This document shows positions 33,804-43,014 of a DNA stretch of 64,000 nucleotides, piece after piece (the stretch's first letter is position 1; each line of letters opens with the position of its first letter). The stretch covers positions 1-64,000 of the forward strand of contig NZ_JAIVFX010000022.1 in assembly GCF_020829625.1 (NCBI RefSeq), in the 5' to 3' direction. This DNA comes from Nostoc sp. XA010 (GTDB taxonomy: Bacteria > Cyanobacteriota > Cyanobacteriia > Cyanobacteriales > Nostocaceae). The position numbers and the translations under genes are program-made. The notes under the pieces are model-generated. The model was not told where the DNA came from. It did not search any database and was given only the letters and a program-made list of their open reading frames with translations.

Positions 33804-33968
33804 TTGCTCAATTAACCGTGCTAAAGGGCGTGCGTAAACCGTTGTCTTGTCTCCAGTGTGTGATTACCATAACTATGATGACATTCTTACAGAATTTTGG
33901 AAGGAAGCGTTTTTGATTGAGTGATGAATCGCGTCTAGAGACACAATTCATCCGGTTTTATGGTTTTA

Positions 33969-34325
33969 TCAACCAGGTGGCCAGCTCAACTGCCGTCCTC
34001 CTAAAATATGCAGATGTAAGTGGTAGACTGTCTGACCACCATCATCACCAGCGTTGATAACAACTCGATAACCGTTTTCTAGTCCAGCTTCTTTTGCAAC
34101 ACGTTTGGCGGTTAACAAAAGATGCCCCAACAAAGCGTGATCCTGAGATTCAGCATCAGCTAGTGTGGGAAGGGGTTTTTTGGGAATGACAAGTATGTGA
34201 ACTGGCGCTTGGGGATGGATGTCTTTGAATGCTAAGGCTAAATTATCCTCATAAACAATATCAACGGGGATTTCCCGACGAATGATTTTGCTGAAAATCG
34301 TTTCTGTAGTTTCACTCATACTCAA
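33969..34325 (-). CDS. HIT family (HINT-like) nucleotide hydrolase
   Basis: A 118-residue histidine-triad protein of the HINT/PKCI group, which hydrolyses AMP-lysine-type phosphoramidates. The C-terminal HLHLHILGG triad is intact, and the N-terminal TIFSKIIRREIPVDIVYED and PQAPVHILVIPKK segments are classical. The length is normal. Initiation could use ATG 34325 or 34319. It lies about 165 bases upstream of recR on the same strand and may form a loose transcription unit, without known functional coupling. Confidence 0.93.
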   Translation of the reverse strand: MSMSETTETIFSKIIRREIPVDIVYEDNLALAFKDIHPQAPVHILVIPKKPLPTLADAESQDHALLGHLLLTAKRVAKEAGLENGYRVVINAGDDGGQTVYHLHLHILGGRQLSWPPG

Positions 34326-35239
34326 TCTACCTAATCATCTGCTAGAGATTTTAAAGGTTTACTGTAGCGACTAGTACCGCAAGGCGGAAGTCAAAAGGAG
34401 CCAGTGCGCCCTTGCGGCTCTGCCGACTTGTACCCCTACGGGGAAGCAAGCTACGCTCTTAGCGTCTCCAACAGGAGAAGCAACTGGCTCTCAAAAGTTC
34501 TGTATATCAAGGCTTTTGCTTGTTTAAAATAGTAGCTTGATTTACGCCCTGCTGTACTAGATCATTTACACAAAAAACTTTTGCAAGAGTTCTTATCATT
34601 AGAAGTGCATAGAAATAAAGCGGTGATAAGATCCTGACTTTTCACGATATATGGAAAACCTCTCTCTAAATCTCTCTCCTAAAAGGCTACCGTGTACACA
34701 CAAGTCTTTTAGAGTGGAGTGGCTCCACAGACTTTTAATCTCCACAACCCCTTTTAAAAAGCAAAGCTGTTTCATTCCCTCAAAAGCTCAAAAAAGACTT
34801 GTGTTCTGAACCAAAGCCCTCATGTTCTGAACCAAAGCCCTCGTGTTCTGAACCAAAGCCCTCATGTTCTGAACCAAAGCCCTCATGTTCTGAACCAAAG
34901 CCCTCATGTTCTGAACCAAAGCCCTCGTGTTCTGAACCAAAGCCCTCATGTTCTGAACCAAAGCCCTCGTGTTCTGAACCAAAGCCCTCGTGTTCTGAAC
35001 CAAAGCCCTCGTGTTCTGAACCAAATTACTTGTGTGTACACCGTAGCCTAAAAGGAGAGACTTTGAATTTTCCCCCTTCCCGCGTCGGGAAGGGGGTTAG
35101 GGGGTTAGGTTTTTCGTTCGCTTTTCCACATAACGTGAAAAGTCAGGATAAGGTCGCAGTCTTCTTTTAAAAGGAAACGCTAAGAGCGATCGCGGTTAAC
35201 TTATAATCAAAATAACTTGCCTTTAGGGGATTGACTTTC
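34326..35239. other. Repeat-filled intergenic region
   Basis: No gene is seen. Positions 34384-34490 carry GCAAGGCGGAAG / CTTGCGGCTC palindromes and the GGGGAAGCAAGCTACGC module. Positions 34633-35147 form the large composite element described separately. Frames spanning the array on both strands are by-products of a stop-free 21-bp unit. Confidence 0.65.
34633..35147. repeat. Composite interspersed element with a 21-bp tandem array
   Basis: Outer ends: CCTGACTTTTCACGATATA at 34633 and its near-exact inverse ending at 35147. Inner ends: TACCGTGTACACACAAGTC at 34688 and ACTTGTGTGTACACCGTAG ending at 35046. Between, 34802-35025 has ten full 21-bp units (TGTTCTGAACCAAAGCCCTC plus one purine) and a partial eleventh. 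A partial copy of the right inner end (AAAAGACTTGTGT, 34792-34804) precedes the array, as if the array grew within that end. Units differ only at the purine, so the expansion is recent. Confidence 0.88.
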
Positions 35240-35845
35240 ATGACACATATCTCCCCAAAAACCCTCACTTTTGAAAATTTTCTTTCCCAATATCGAGACA
35301 ATCCCCGCTATGAATTAGCAGACGGAGAACTAATTGATATGGAACCCACTGGCCCACACGAAACGGTAAGTGGCAAACTTGCAATCCAAGTTGGGATCTA
35401 CCTTGTTGCAGAACAACTCCCCTGGTTTATTCCTCGCACTTGTTTAATTTATCCCTTTGCAGATACAGCTACAGCTCGTCGTCCTGATGTTGTAGTTCTT
35501 GATGAAACCGTTCTTGAGCGTGAAACACTTTGGGAGCGAGAACCCGTAATTACAATGGGACGCTCAATTAAATTGGTGGTGGAAGTCGTTAGTACCAACT
35601 GGGAAACCCACTATGCACGCAAAGTTGAAGAATATGCACTTTTAGGCATTCCTGAATATTGGATTGTAGATTATCGGGGATTGGGCGGTGTAGCATTTAT
35701 TGGTAAACCTAAACAACCTACATTCACTATTTGTCAATTAGTTGAAGACACCTATATTCAACAACAATACCGACTAAATCAAGCAATTAATTCACCGCTT
35801 TTACCTGGCTTGCAACTTCGCTTAGATGATATTCTCCCTCGTTAA
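35240..35845 (+). CDS. Uma2 family endonuclease (DUF820)
   Basis: A 201-residue Uma2/DUF820 protein. It has the conserved RYELADGELIDMEPTGPHE N-terminal motif, Asp in ARRPDVVVLDE, and the Glu of VVEVVSTNWETHY followed by ARKVEEYALLGIPEYWIVD, the family's C-terminal signature. I start it at ATG 35240 with AGGGGA about ten bases before; a TTG three codons earlier is less likely. It is a complete, typical member, clearly different from the paralogue at 13373. It stands alone, next to dense repeats. Confidence 0.9.
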   Translation: MTHISPKTLTFENFLSQYRDNPRYELADGELIDMEPTGPHETVSGKLAIQVGIYLVAEQLPWFIPRTCLIYPFADTATARRPDVVVLDETVLERETLWEREPVITMGRSIKLVVEVVSTNWETHYARKVEEYALLGIPEYWIVDYRGLGGVAFIGKPKQPTFTICQLVEDTYIQQQYRLNQAINSPLLPGLQLRLDDILPR

Positions 35846-36345
35846 ATGCATGAGACAGTTGAGGTGCGTAGGCGTAGCCCGTCGTAGACATCGCCTGCTT
35901 TAACTCTATCACCAGAAGTGCGTAGAGAGCTACGCTTCTTGTCACCAGACATCGCCCATAGTAAATTATTAGATGCGTAGATCCTGGGTTTACGAGGCTT
36001 AGATGTTAACAAAAATACTTTTTAAACAACCTCTTAGGACAAATTTGCTAATTGCGTAAGTGCCTTATTTAGCAGTGCCCTTTTTTTAGAACTGATGCAG
36101 CTTGAAGGTGCAAAGGGTACGAAAGGGTTAAGCCGAAAATATACGGTTACAGTATTGATTATTTATATACTTAAATCTGCAAGTTAACTTGATACGCTAG
36201 ACGGCTACGAACATCTACGATATATTTTGCAAATCGGACAGGATGCTTAACATACAATAATAGTGCTATACCTTTGTAGTTGAAAATTTTAATAAACCAC
36301 AAAGGCTTAAAAATCACAAAGCCGATTGCAACACAACCGTATTTG
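35846..36345. other. Intergenic region with palindromic repeats
   Basis: Positions 35866-35955 contain GCGTAGGCGTAGCCCGTCGTAGACATCGCC-type modules in two inverted copies. The remainder is AT-rich and should hold the permease promoter. No riboswitch fold was recognised. Confidence 0.5.
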
Positions 36346-38292
36346 ATGGCTAAATCAATTGTTTCAACAAAACGGCTCGGTAGCCAGTTAATCAACTGGT
36401 TGCTTGAAGAAGATCGAGGAGAGAAAGAAGGGCCTTACCGCAAGGAAGAACCACATCGCCAGCATTCTTGGTGGCAGGTGATGTGCTTAACTGGTGTAGA
36501 TTATTTCTCGACCCTTGGCTATCAACCTGGGATTGCAGCACTGGCGGCTGGCGCTCTTTCTCCGATAGCTACCCTGATTCTAGTTTTGCTGACGCTCTTT
36601 GGAGCATTGCCAATTTATCGGCGCATTGCTGCCGAAAGCCCTCATGGGGAAGGGTCGATCGCAATGTTAGAGCGTTTGCTCCCCTGGTGGCAAGGCAAAT
36701 TACTTGTGCTATGCTTACTCGGTTTTGTGGCAACTGACTTTATTATTACCATTACCTTGTCAGCTGCTGATGCCACAGCCCATATCATCGAAAATCCGCT
36801 GATCCCACATTGGCTTCACAATCAGACGATCGCTATCACCCTGATATTAGTTGTATTACTAGGCGCAGTTTTCTTGAGAGGTTTCCGAGAAGCGATTGGT
36901 ATTGCAGTAGTTTTGGTGGGAGTTTATCTGCTGTTAAACTTTATTGTCGTTAGCGTCGGTTTTTATCAGATTTTAAGTCACCCAGAAGCGATCGCTAACT
37001 GGCAGACTGCACTTTTTACCCGCCATTCTAACCCTTTGATACTAATTGGCATATCTCTGCTCATATTCCCCAAGCTAGCGCTGGGATTGTCAGGGTTTGA
37101 GACTGGTGTAACGGTTATGCCCCTCGTCAAAGGTAGCAGCAACAGCGCTCCGCACCATCCTAAAGGGCGGATTCGGAATACACGCAAGCTGCTTACCACT
37201 GCTGCTCTAATTATGAGCTTCTTTTTGCTCACCACCAGCTTTATAACCACTTTACTGATTCCAGCCGCAGAATTTGCATCTGGGGGCAAAGCCAATGGAC
37301 GGGCCCTTGCTTACCTGGCACATCTATATTTAGGCGATGCCTTTGGCACAATTTACGATTTAAGTACTATTTCCATTTTGTGGTTTGCAGGTGCATCTGC
37401 AATGGCAGGGTTGCTGAATATTGTGCCTCGCTACCTACCACGCTATGGCATGGCACCCAATTGGGCACGAACAACGCGACCTTTAGTGTTAGTCTACACA
37501 GCGATCGCCTTTGTTGTCACAATTATCTTTAGAGCAAATGTGGAAGCCCAAGGTGGGGCTTATGCAACTGGTGTGCTTGTGTTAATTACCTCAGCCGCCT
37601 TTGCCGTAACTTTATCAGCCCACCGTCACAGACAGAAGCGAGCAAGACTGGTATTTGCCATTATCACACTGTTATTTGTATATACCACTGTTGTTAATAT
37701 CATCGAAAGGCCAGAAGGGATCAGGATCGCTGGTTTTTTCATCGGTACGATCATTTTTACTTCGCTGGTTTCTCGTGTTTGGCGTTCAACAGAACTGCGA
37801 GCAGAGCGGATTGAAGTTGACGAACTTGCTAGCCAATTCCTTGCCGAAGAGAGCCAAGGAGCAATACGACTGATTGCAAATCGGTTAAATAAGGGCGATG
37901 TCCTAGAGTATTTTTTAAAAGAGAAAGAAGTGCGCGAGGACAACCATATTCCACCTAACGATCCAATTCTTTTTCTAGAGATTCAGGTATCAGATGCTTC
38001 GGAGTTTGCGGATGTCATCAATGTAAAAGGGGTGCAAGTTGGTGATTATCGCATCCTACGGGCTGAGAGTGCAGCAGTACCTAATGCGATCGCGGCTTTA
38101 CTGCTTTATATTCGTGACCAAACAGGTAAGATTCCCCATGCCTACTTCGGCTGGGCTGAGGGCAACCCCATACAATACTTACTGCGTTTTATCTTGTTTG
38201 GGGAGGGTGATATTGCTGTGGTCACTCGTGAAGTACTCCGTCGGGCTGAAAAGAATCCCCACATCCGTCCTGGCGTTCATGTCGGCGGGTGA
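36346..38292 (+). CDS. APC-superfamily permease
   Basis: A 648-residue transporter with about twelve membrane helices between residues 45 and 500 and a C-terminal soluble domain of about 140 residues. The segments WWQVMCLTGVDYFSTLGYQPG and HGEGSIAMLERLLPWWQGK resemble the first helices of APC-type amino-acid permeases and KimA-type potassium transporters. The substrate cannot be told from sequence. The C-terminal domain (NDPILFLEIQVSDASEF, YRILRAESAAVPNAIAALLL) may be regulatory. I start at ATG 36346 (MAKSIVSTKRLG); a TTG at 36280 would add 22 unlikely residues. A G-rich STRR tract follows the stop. Confidence 0.8.
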   Translation: MAKSIVSTKRLGSQLINWLLEEDRGEKEGPYRKEEPHRQHSWWQVMCLTGVDYFSTLGYQPGIAALAAGALSPIATLILVLLTLFGALPIYRRIAAESPHGEGSIAMLERLLPWWQGKLLVLCLLGFVATDFIITITLSAADATAHIIENPLIPHWLHNQTIAITLILVVLLGAVFLRGFREAIGIAVVLVGVYLLLNFIVVSVGFYQILSHPEAIANWQTALFTRHSNPLILIGISLLIFPKLALGLSGFETGVTVMPLVKGSSNSAPHHPKGRIRNTRKLLTTAALIMSFFLLTTSFITTLLIPAAEFASGGKANGRALAYLAHLYLGDAFGTIYDLSTISILWFAGASAMAGLLNIVPRYLPRYGMAPNWARTTRPLVLVYTAIAFVVTIIFRANVEAQGGAYATGVLVLITSAAFAVTLSAHRHRQKRARLVFAIITLLFVYTTVVNIIERPEGIRIAGFFIGTIIFTSLVSRVWRSTELRAERIEVDELASQFLAEESQGAIRLIANRLNKGDVLEYFLKEKEVREDNHIPPNDPILFLEIQVSDASEFADVINVKGVQVGDYRILRAESAAVPNAIAALLLYIRDQTGKIPHAYFGWAEGNPIQYLLRFILFGEGDIAVVTREVLRRAEKNPHIRPGVHVGG

Positions 38293-38487
38293 GCGAGGAA
38301 GGGGAGGCAGGGGAGGCAGGGGGGGATTTTAGAAGTTGCCAAATCATCCTGCTTTCTGTGCAACGCTAGAAAATTTATAGTGATTCTCATTTCAATAGGT
38401 ACTGACTAGGGATAGGGCAATGCCGTGTCCCTACCAGCATCTGTGTTGGGCTATAGTGAAGCTCACATAACTTCAGGAGTACTCACA

Positions 38488-38766
38488 ATGAACCAGATAC
38501 AACTGACTTTAACTATTGGTTACCTATTAATGACATGCTATTTTTTAAGCAATTGGTTAATATTTTCCTTACGTCATCCTACTTCTACTCCAGAAGATAA
38601 ATTTTTATCGGTTGTGATGTTTTTGGTCACAACTATCTTCTGGCCTCTGATGATTCCCATGTCTTGTTTAGAAATGCTTCAAAAAAAGCAAGTAGACTTT
38701 AATAAAATGGTTCCTGTTCTCTTAGCAATATTTGTATTTAGTATTTCATATTATTTGACCGAATAA
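38488..38766 (+). CDS. Small membrane protein (92 aa)
   Basis: Not recognised. It is 92 residues with probably three hydrophobic segments (about 5-25, 38-58 and 70-88) and polar loops. The ATG at 38488 has CAGGAG ten bases before it, a strong ribosome site; the longer frame beginning at 38425 has none. It may belong to a small cyanobacteria-specific family. It ends just before a strong bidirectional terminator. Confidence 0.6.
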   Translation: MNQIQLTLTIGYLLMTCYFLSNWLIFSLRHPTSTPEDKFLSVVMFLVTTIFWPLMIPMSCLEMLQKKQVDFNKMVPVLLAIFVFSISYYLTE

Positions 38767-38803
38767 TTCATAATTAATCTTCACAAATTGCATATATATA
38801 AAG

Positions 38804-38840
38804 AGAAGTCGGAGGGTTACAAGTCAACCCTCCGACTTCT
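38804..38840. terminator. Strong bidirectional terminator
   Basis: Perfect 15-bp stem AGAAGTCGGAGGGTT / AACCCTCCGACTTCT with a seven-base loop. It is flanked by A/T-rich sequence and lies between convergent genes. Confidence 0.88.
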
Positions 38841-38897
38841 TTATAAAACACACTACCTTCACTTCTTAGGCAGTCTATTTATTGAATTTGAAATTTC

Positions 38898-39791
38898 CTA
38901 ACGGCGTCTGCCGCTGCCGAAACCAGTTGAGCGGCGGGGTGCTGAACTACGTCCACTACCAAAACCACTACCAGAATCGCGTCTGGGTGAAGTGGCTCTG
39001 CCAGAGGGTCGCAATGTACTACCACCAAAACCAGAACCAGAAGGACGGTTATTACCTGTAGTGCTACGCGGTGTATTGCGTATAGTTGAATTTCCCGGAT
39101 ATGACCTTCTAATTGTTCCTGTATTGCGGAACGAAGTGCGATTTCTCACGGCTGCGGGTTGCGTATTATATCGGCTTTGGTAGCTTTGAACTGCTTGGCC
39201 ATAGCTTCCGCCATATCCACCGAAGCCACTTAATCCTTGTCCTGATTGATAAACAGGGGGTACATAATACTGGGGTCTAAACAACATACTACCAATTGCC
39301 TGACCAGCCAAGCTACCAGCCACAGACCCAGCAAATGGTGCCCAGAAGTTATTTTCTCGACGGACTACAACAGTCTCTTGTTGTCCTGTTTGGGGATTGG
39401 TTTTATTCTCGGTAACGTTATGGACGTACTCAATTTTAAAGTCTTCCGTCAGATATAAAATCGGTTGGCCTTTATCTACCTTTAGATAGGTCTTTTTACC
39501 CTGCTTGATTTCATCATCAGTTAAGCGTGCCATTTGCAAATTTTCGGTTGCAAAGGTTGGGGGATTATTGTTAAGTAAAAACAAGCTGTATTCACCAGTT
39601 GCATCGTCATAAGTAGCTTGTTGTATTTGATACTGCCCATCACTCAATTTGGTGTTAGTAGAAGTTTGGCTAACGTTCTTAGCTGGAGGGGTAGTGGTAT
39701 TTTGCTCTCCTCCCCCACAGGCTACAGTTGTCAGGCACAAACTCATAGCTAAAAAAACGGCTGTAAATTTACGCACTATGGTCATGATCAT
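38898..39791 (-). CDS. Lipoprotein with Gly/Ser/Arg-rich tail
   Basis: A 297-residue predicted lipoprotein. The signal peptide ends in the lipobox LTTVAC, with Cys25 as the lipidation site, followed by GGGEQNTTTPP. The folded part (about 45-165) is not recognised; it contains SLFLLNNNPPTFATENLQMARL and a glycine-zipper-like AGSVAGSLAGQAIGSMLF. The last 120 residues are disordered and rich in Gly, Ser and Arg. It is expected at the outer or plasma membrane, facing the periplasm. It could start at ATG 39791 or 39785. The DUF1517-like gene lies upstream on the same strand. Confidence 0.7.
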   Translation of the reverse strand: MIMTIVRKFTAVFLAMSLCLTTVACGGGEQNTTTPPAKNVSQTSTNTKLSDGQYQIQQATYDDATGEYSLFLLNNNPPTFATENLQMARLTDDEIKQGKKTYLKVDKGQPILYLTEDFKIEYVHNVTENKTNPQTGQQETVVVRRENNFWAPFAGSVAGSLAGQAIGSMLFRPQYYVPPVYQSGQGLSGFGGYGGSYGQAVQSYQSRYNTQPAAVRNRTSFRNTGTIRRSYPGNSTIRNTPRSTTGNNRPSGSGFGGSTLRPSGRATSPRRDSGSGFGSGRSSAPRRSTGFGSGRRR

Positions 39792-39861
39792 TGGATTATT
39801 GTCCTATCTCCAAGCTTAACAATTTCTCGATGTGAGTAGTAAGTAGTGACTACCCAACATA

Positions 39862-40464
39862 TTACAAAGGAATCAATTCTGGGTAATATTGCAACAGTTG
39901 GTCGCTAGTGAGTTCATCGCCTAACTGTGCTGGCGAAAAATGTACTTGGATTGCCTTCAATCTATGTTTATAATGCAAATTTATCAATGCTTTCAATCCT
40001 TCCTTGAGCGCCTGAACGTTAGAAAGATCAGTTTCTAACTCTGGTACTTCTCCTTCATAAGCTGCTGTAACCATCACAATAACATTCTGGGTTACAGGTA
40101 TAGATAAAGGTTCATTCGATCTATCAGAACTGTAACTTGGTTCACTGAGATATCTTTGGGCAGAGTCAGTAAATAATTCATTCACGTAATCTCCTGCCTC
40201 GCCTTCATCAAAAAATACATCACCTTCGTTAGCAGCAGAAAGCCAATATTCATCGTATTGGAGTAGGGTTTGGGTAATTTCTACCAATCCTTCTCCCAAA
40301 ACTTCTAAATCGCCATCGGCATCGATCGCATCTCGTCCAGCACTATTTAATACTCCCAAAATTGGTGCTACCTCGCCTCCCCCTAAGTGCAGAAATAGGC
40401 GCAAGACTACATAGCGAGTTCGACCGATCATTTTATTAAAGGTATCGCGCATTCTTTCCTCCAA
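39862..40464 (-). CDS. DUF1517-like protein
   Basis: A 200-residue soluble protein that I place, with moderate confidence, in the DUF1517 family found in cyanobacteria and chloroplasts. The segments TRYVVLRLFLHLGG, GLVEITQTLLQYDEYWLSA and NVIVMVTAAYEGEVPEL resemble it; most members also have a membrane N-terminus, which is lacking here. Function is unknown. It lies 33 bases downstream of the pentapeptide-repeat gene on the same strand, so the two are probably in one operon, with the lipoprotein gene possibly following. GAGGAA lies a few bases before the ATG. Confidence 0.6.
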   Translation of the reverse strand: MEERMRDTFNKMIGRTRYVVLRLFLHLGGGEVAPILGVLNSAGRDAIDADGDLEVLGEGLVEITQTLLQYDEYWLSAANEGDVFFDEGEAGDYVNELFTDSAQRYLSEPSYSSDRSNEPLSIPVTQNVIVMVTAAYEGEVPELETDLSNVQALKEGLKALINLHYKHRLKAIQVHFSPAQLGDELTSDQLLQYYPELIPL

Positions 40465-40497
40465 GTTTTACTTTTTCATTACTTATGAGTTTAATAA

Positions 40498-42072
40498 TTA
40501 ATGGCCAATATAGTGAAATCCTTTGACAAAATCTATAACCATATTTAACGAAGGCAATATATATTTTGTAGCTTCACTGGATATATCATCATAAACTGAA
40601 GTATTCAGAGCAGAGCGATTAATAAATCTTTTTCCAAACTGGGGATTGTCATGGGCAATCAAAGTGTGAGCGCTGGAATTCGTTAAAATTATTTGGGTTG
40701 GTGCTTTACAAAAATTTAACTTTGCAGCTACTTCAATATTTTTTTTCATCTGTTTAATTGTTGTAGCCTGACTCATTGCTCGGTCTAGAAGAATATTTAA
40801 TTCTTTTATGATATGGGGTGATTTTAGCGATTTTAAATTTTGGTTCGCAATAACTTCATTGTTAATCATTTCCACCATCCTGGAAATATTCTTTTGGGTA
40901 GATACCGCATCTAGAAAGGGAAGAATCGCAATGTAAGCAGTGGGAAATAATGCTTCGTCGCTATCTACATGAAATGTAAAAACAGTTCGACGGGGCCCAT
41001 TTTCCATGCTTGGGGGTTGTTTTAGCCCTCGGTATTCCTGAGCAATTTGATAATAAGCCCCAGCAAGAGCAAAATTGGCTTCGTGTTCTATGGGGGCATC
41101 AACAATAATTCGGATTGTTGGCGGTGTTTCGTTAAAAAAATCTCGTGAGTCTTCGGGATGGAACTTTTGGATAATAGAGCGATCGCCTGCCGGGCTAAGA
41201 TCAACCCATTCACAAATCATGCCTTCGGTTTTTAAACCAAACCTGGAGGTGGCATAAAGCTTTGCCCCAGTTAAAGTTGATCCTGTTAAGTCAGCACCAA
41301 TCCATTCCGCCCTGATTAATTTTGCCTGAGTTAAATCGGCGTGGATGAAAATTGTATTCGTTAAATTGGCATTGCTTAAATCTGCGCCAATTAAAGTAGC
41401 CCCGCTCAATTTTGCGCCGCTCAAATCTGCCCACCGGAGATTTGCACCGCTTAAATCTGCCCACCGGAGGTTCGCCCCGCTCAAATCTGATCCGCTCAAG
41501 TTAGCATGTCTGAGAATCGCTTGTCTGAGTTCGGCATCTCGCAAATTTGCGCCGCTAATGTCACAATGACTCAAATCACTGGCATTCAAGTTAGCCATCT
41601 CCAAGTTGGCTCCCGTCATGGAAGCGCCTTTCAATACGGCTTCACTCAAGTTAGCGTGACGGAGATTTGCTTGGCGGAGTGTCGCCTCTCGCAGATCGGC
41701 ACTAGTGAGGTTAGCCTCCAACAGATCGGCGCGACTGAGATCAGCACGAATTAACTCGGCGCGGATCAATGAGGTTCCCTTAAGTTGAGCGCGGCTCAGA
41801 TCCGCTCGAATCAGATTAGCGACGTTGAGACTGGCGTTATTCAAGATGGCACTAGATAAATTTGCGCCACTCAGTCTTGCTACATTCAGCTTGGCATTGC
41901 TCAAGTTAGCTTCACTTAAATTCGCACCGCTCAGGTTGACTATACTCAAATTAGCATCGCTAAGATTTACGCCACTGAGTTTTGCCCCACTCAGATTAGC
42001 TTCCGCGAGGTCAACACCATTAAAGTTTAAGACTCCTGCCGCGTATTGTTCCAGTAATTCGTCTACAGTCAT
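40498..42072 (-). CDS. Pentapeptide-repeat protein
   Basis: A 524-residue protein. Residues about 18-280 consist of A(D/N)LSx-type pentapeptides (LSGANLSEANLSNAKL and so on), which should form a right-handed quadrilateral beta-helix. The C-terminal 235 residues (from about 290) are a separate globular region, not recognised, with APIEHEANFALAGAYYQIAQ and RRTVFTFHVDSDEALFP. The repeat region is well preserved. The numerous plus-strand frames over it are shadows of its low-complexity codon pattern. It is the probable first gene of a minus-strand unit with the DUF1517-like gene, and is divergent from tyrA. Confidence 0.85.
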   Translation of the reverse strand: MTVDELLEQYAAGVLNFNGVDLAEANLSGAKLSGVNLSDANLSIVNLSGANLSEANLSNAKLNVARLSGANLSSAILNNASLNVANLIRADLSRAQLKGTSLIRAELIRADLSRADLLEANLTSADLREATLRQANLRHANLSEAVLKGASMTGANLEMANLNASDLSHCDISGANLRDAELRQAILRHANLSGSDLSGANLRWADLSGANLRWADLSGAKLSGATLIGADLSNANLTNTIFIHADLTQAKLIRAEWIGADLTGSTLTGAKLYATSRFGLKTEGMICEWVDLSPAGDRSIIQKFHPEDSRDFFNETPPTIRIIVDAPIEHEANFALAGAYYQIAQEYRGLKQPPSMENGPRRTVFTFHVDSDEALFPTAYIAILPFLDAVSTQKNISRMVEMINNEVIANQNLKSLKSPHIIKELNILLDRAMSQATTIKQMKKNIEVAAKLNFCKAPTQIILTNSSAHTLIAHDNPQFGKRFINRSALNTSVYDDISSEATKYILPSLNMVIDFVKGFHYIGH

Positions 42073-42125
42073 CGATGCTACCCCTTGGAGGCCAACTTTA
42101 ATATGTTGGTATCATAAAAAACGAA

Positions 42126-42980
42126 ATGTCAAAATCAACAATGAATATTGGGATTTTAGGACTGGGACTGATAGGCGGATCTTTGGGTTTTGATTTGCGA
42201 TCGCAAGGACATCATATCTTAGGAGTCAGTCGCCGTGAATCCACTTGTCAAAAAGCAGTTGCTCTCGGCAGTGTTGATCAAGCATCCGTTGATCTGAGTC
42301 TCTTGGCAGCCGCAGAGGTTGTATTTATTTGTACACCTCTAGGGCTTATTGTGCCCCAATTTAAGGAAATGATCGCTCATTTGTCTGCTGCTACTGTTGT
42401 AACTGATGTGGGTTCAGCGAAAGCACAGATAGTCAAGGCGATTTCTCCCCTTTGGGATAATTTTATCGGCGGTCATCCAATGGCGGGAAGGACAGACAGT
42501 GGGATAGAAGCTGCACAACGACATTTATTTGTTGATAAACCTTATGTACTAACACCGATAGCTACAACTAAAACTAGTGCAATTACAGTTGTAGAAGAAA
42601 TTGTGCGATCGCTTGGGGCTAAAATTTACTATTGTCAACCTGAGCAACATGACCGCGCTGTTAGTTGGATTTCTCATTTACCTGTAATGGTCAGTTCCTC
42701 GTTGATTGCTGCTTGTTTGAGTGAAACTGACCCCGATGTTTTAGAATTAGCCCAAAAGTTAGCTAGTTCAGGTTTTCGGGATACCAGCCGTGTGGGTGGT
42801 GGGAATCCAGAGTTGGGTGTGATGATGGCCCGGTATAATCGTCAGGCATTGCTGCGATCGCTGCAACAGTATCGTCACAATCTCGATGAGTTGACTAACT
42901 TAATTGAGCAAGAAAATTGGGCAGCTTTAGAGCAAAAGTTGAAATCAACAGGAAAAGCACGGCCTGATTTTGTTGATTAG
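42126..42980 (+). CDS. tyrA: Prephenate/arogenate dehydrogenase
   Basis: TyrA of the tyrosine pathway, 284 residues. The N-terminal NAD(P)-binding fold shows GLGLIGGSLG, then FICTPLGLIVPQFKEM and VTDVGSAKAQIV. The catalytic region has GGHPMAGRTDSGIEAA and the helical C-terminal domain carries WISHLPVMVSSSLIAAC and GFRDTSRVGGGNPELG. Cyanobacterial members generally prefer arogenate and NADP. The length is normal, with no ACT domain. It could start at ATG 42126 or 42141; the latter puts the Rossmann fold at the very N-terminus. A palindrome follows the stop. Confidence 0.92.
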   Translation: MSKSTMNIGILGLGLIGGSLGFDLRSQGHHILGVSRRESTCQKAVALGSVDQASVDLSLLAAAEVVFICTPLGLIVPQFKEMIAHLSAATVVTDVGSAKAQIVKAISPLWDNFIGGHPMAGRTDSGIEAAQRHLFVDKPYVLTPIATTKTSAITVVEEIVRSLGAKIYYCQPEQHDRAVSWISHLPVMVSSSLIAACLSETDPDVLELAQKLASSGFRDTSRVGGGNPELGVMMARYNRQALLRSLQQYRHNLDELTNLIEQENWAALEQKLKSTGKARPDFVD

Positions 42981-42985
42981 TTTTA

Positions 42986-43014
42986 GGGTGCGTTACATTA
43001 TTTACAACGCACCC
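42986..43014. terminator. Possible terminator / dispersed palindrome after tyrA
   Basis: A 9-bp perfect stem GGGTGCGTT / AACGCACCC with an 11-base loop directly after the tyrA stop. No T-run follows. GGGTGCGTTA hairpins of this kind recur in Nostoc genomes, so it may be a repeat used as a terminator. Confidence 0.5.

Noticed and set aside
34802..35025. CRISPR array
   Set aside because: Units directly abut, with no spacers, are only 21 bp, and no cas gene is present. It is a simple tandem array.
34788..35170. Frames encoding CSEPKPS and NTRALVQ repeats
   Set aside because: Same artefact as above: both strands of the TGTTCTGAACC array are stop-free. No ribosome site or conserved flank exists.
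41345..41754. Plus-strand ORFs over the pentapeptide gene
   Set aside because: They mirror the repetitive codon pattern of the real minus-strand gene and have no ribosome site.
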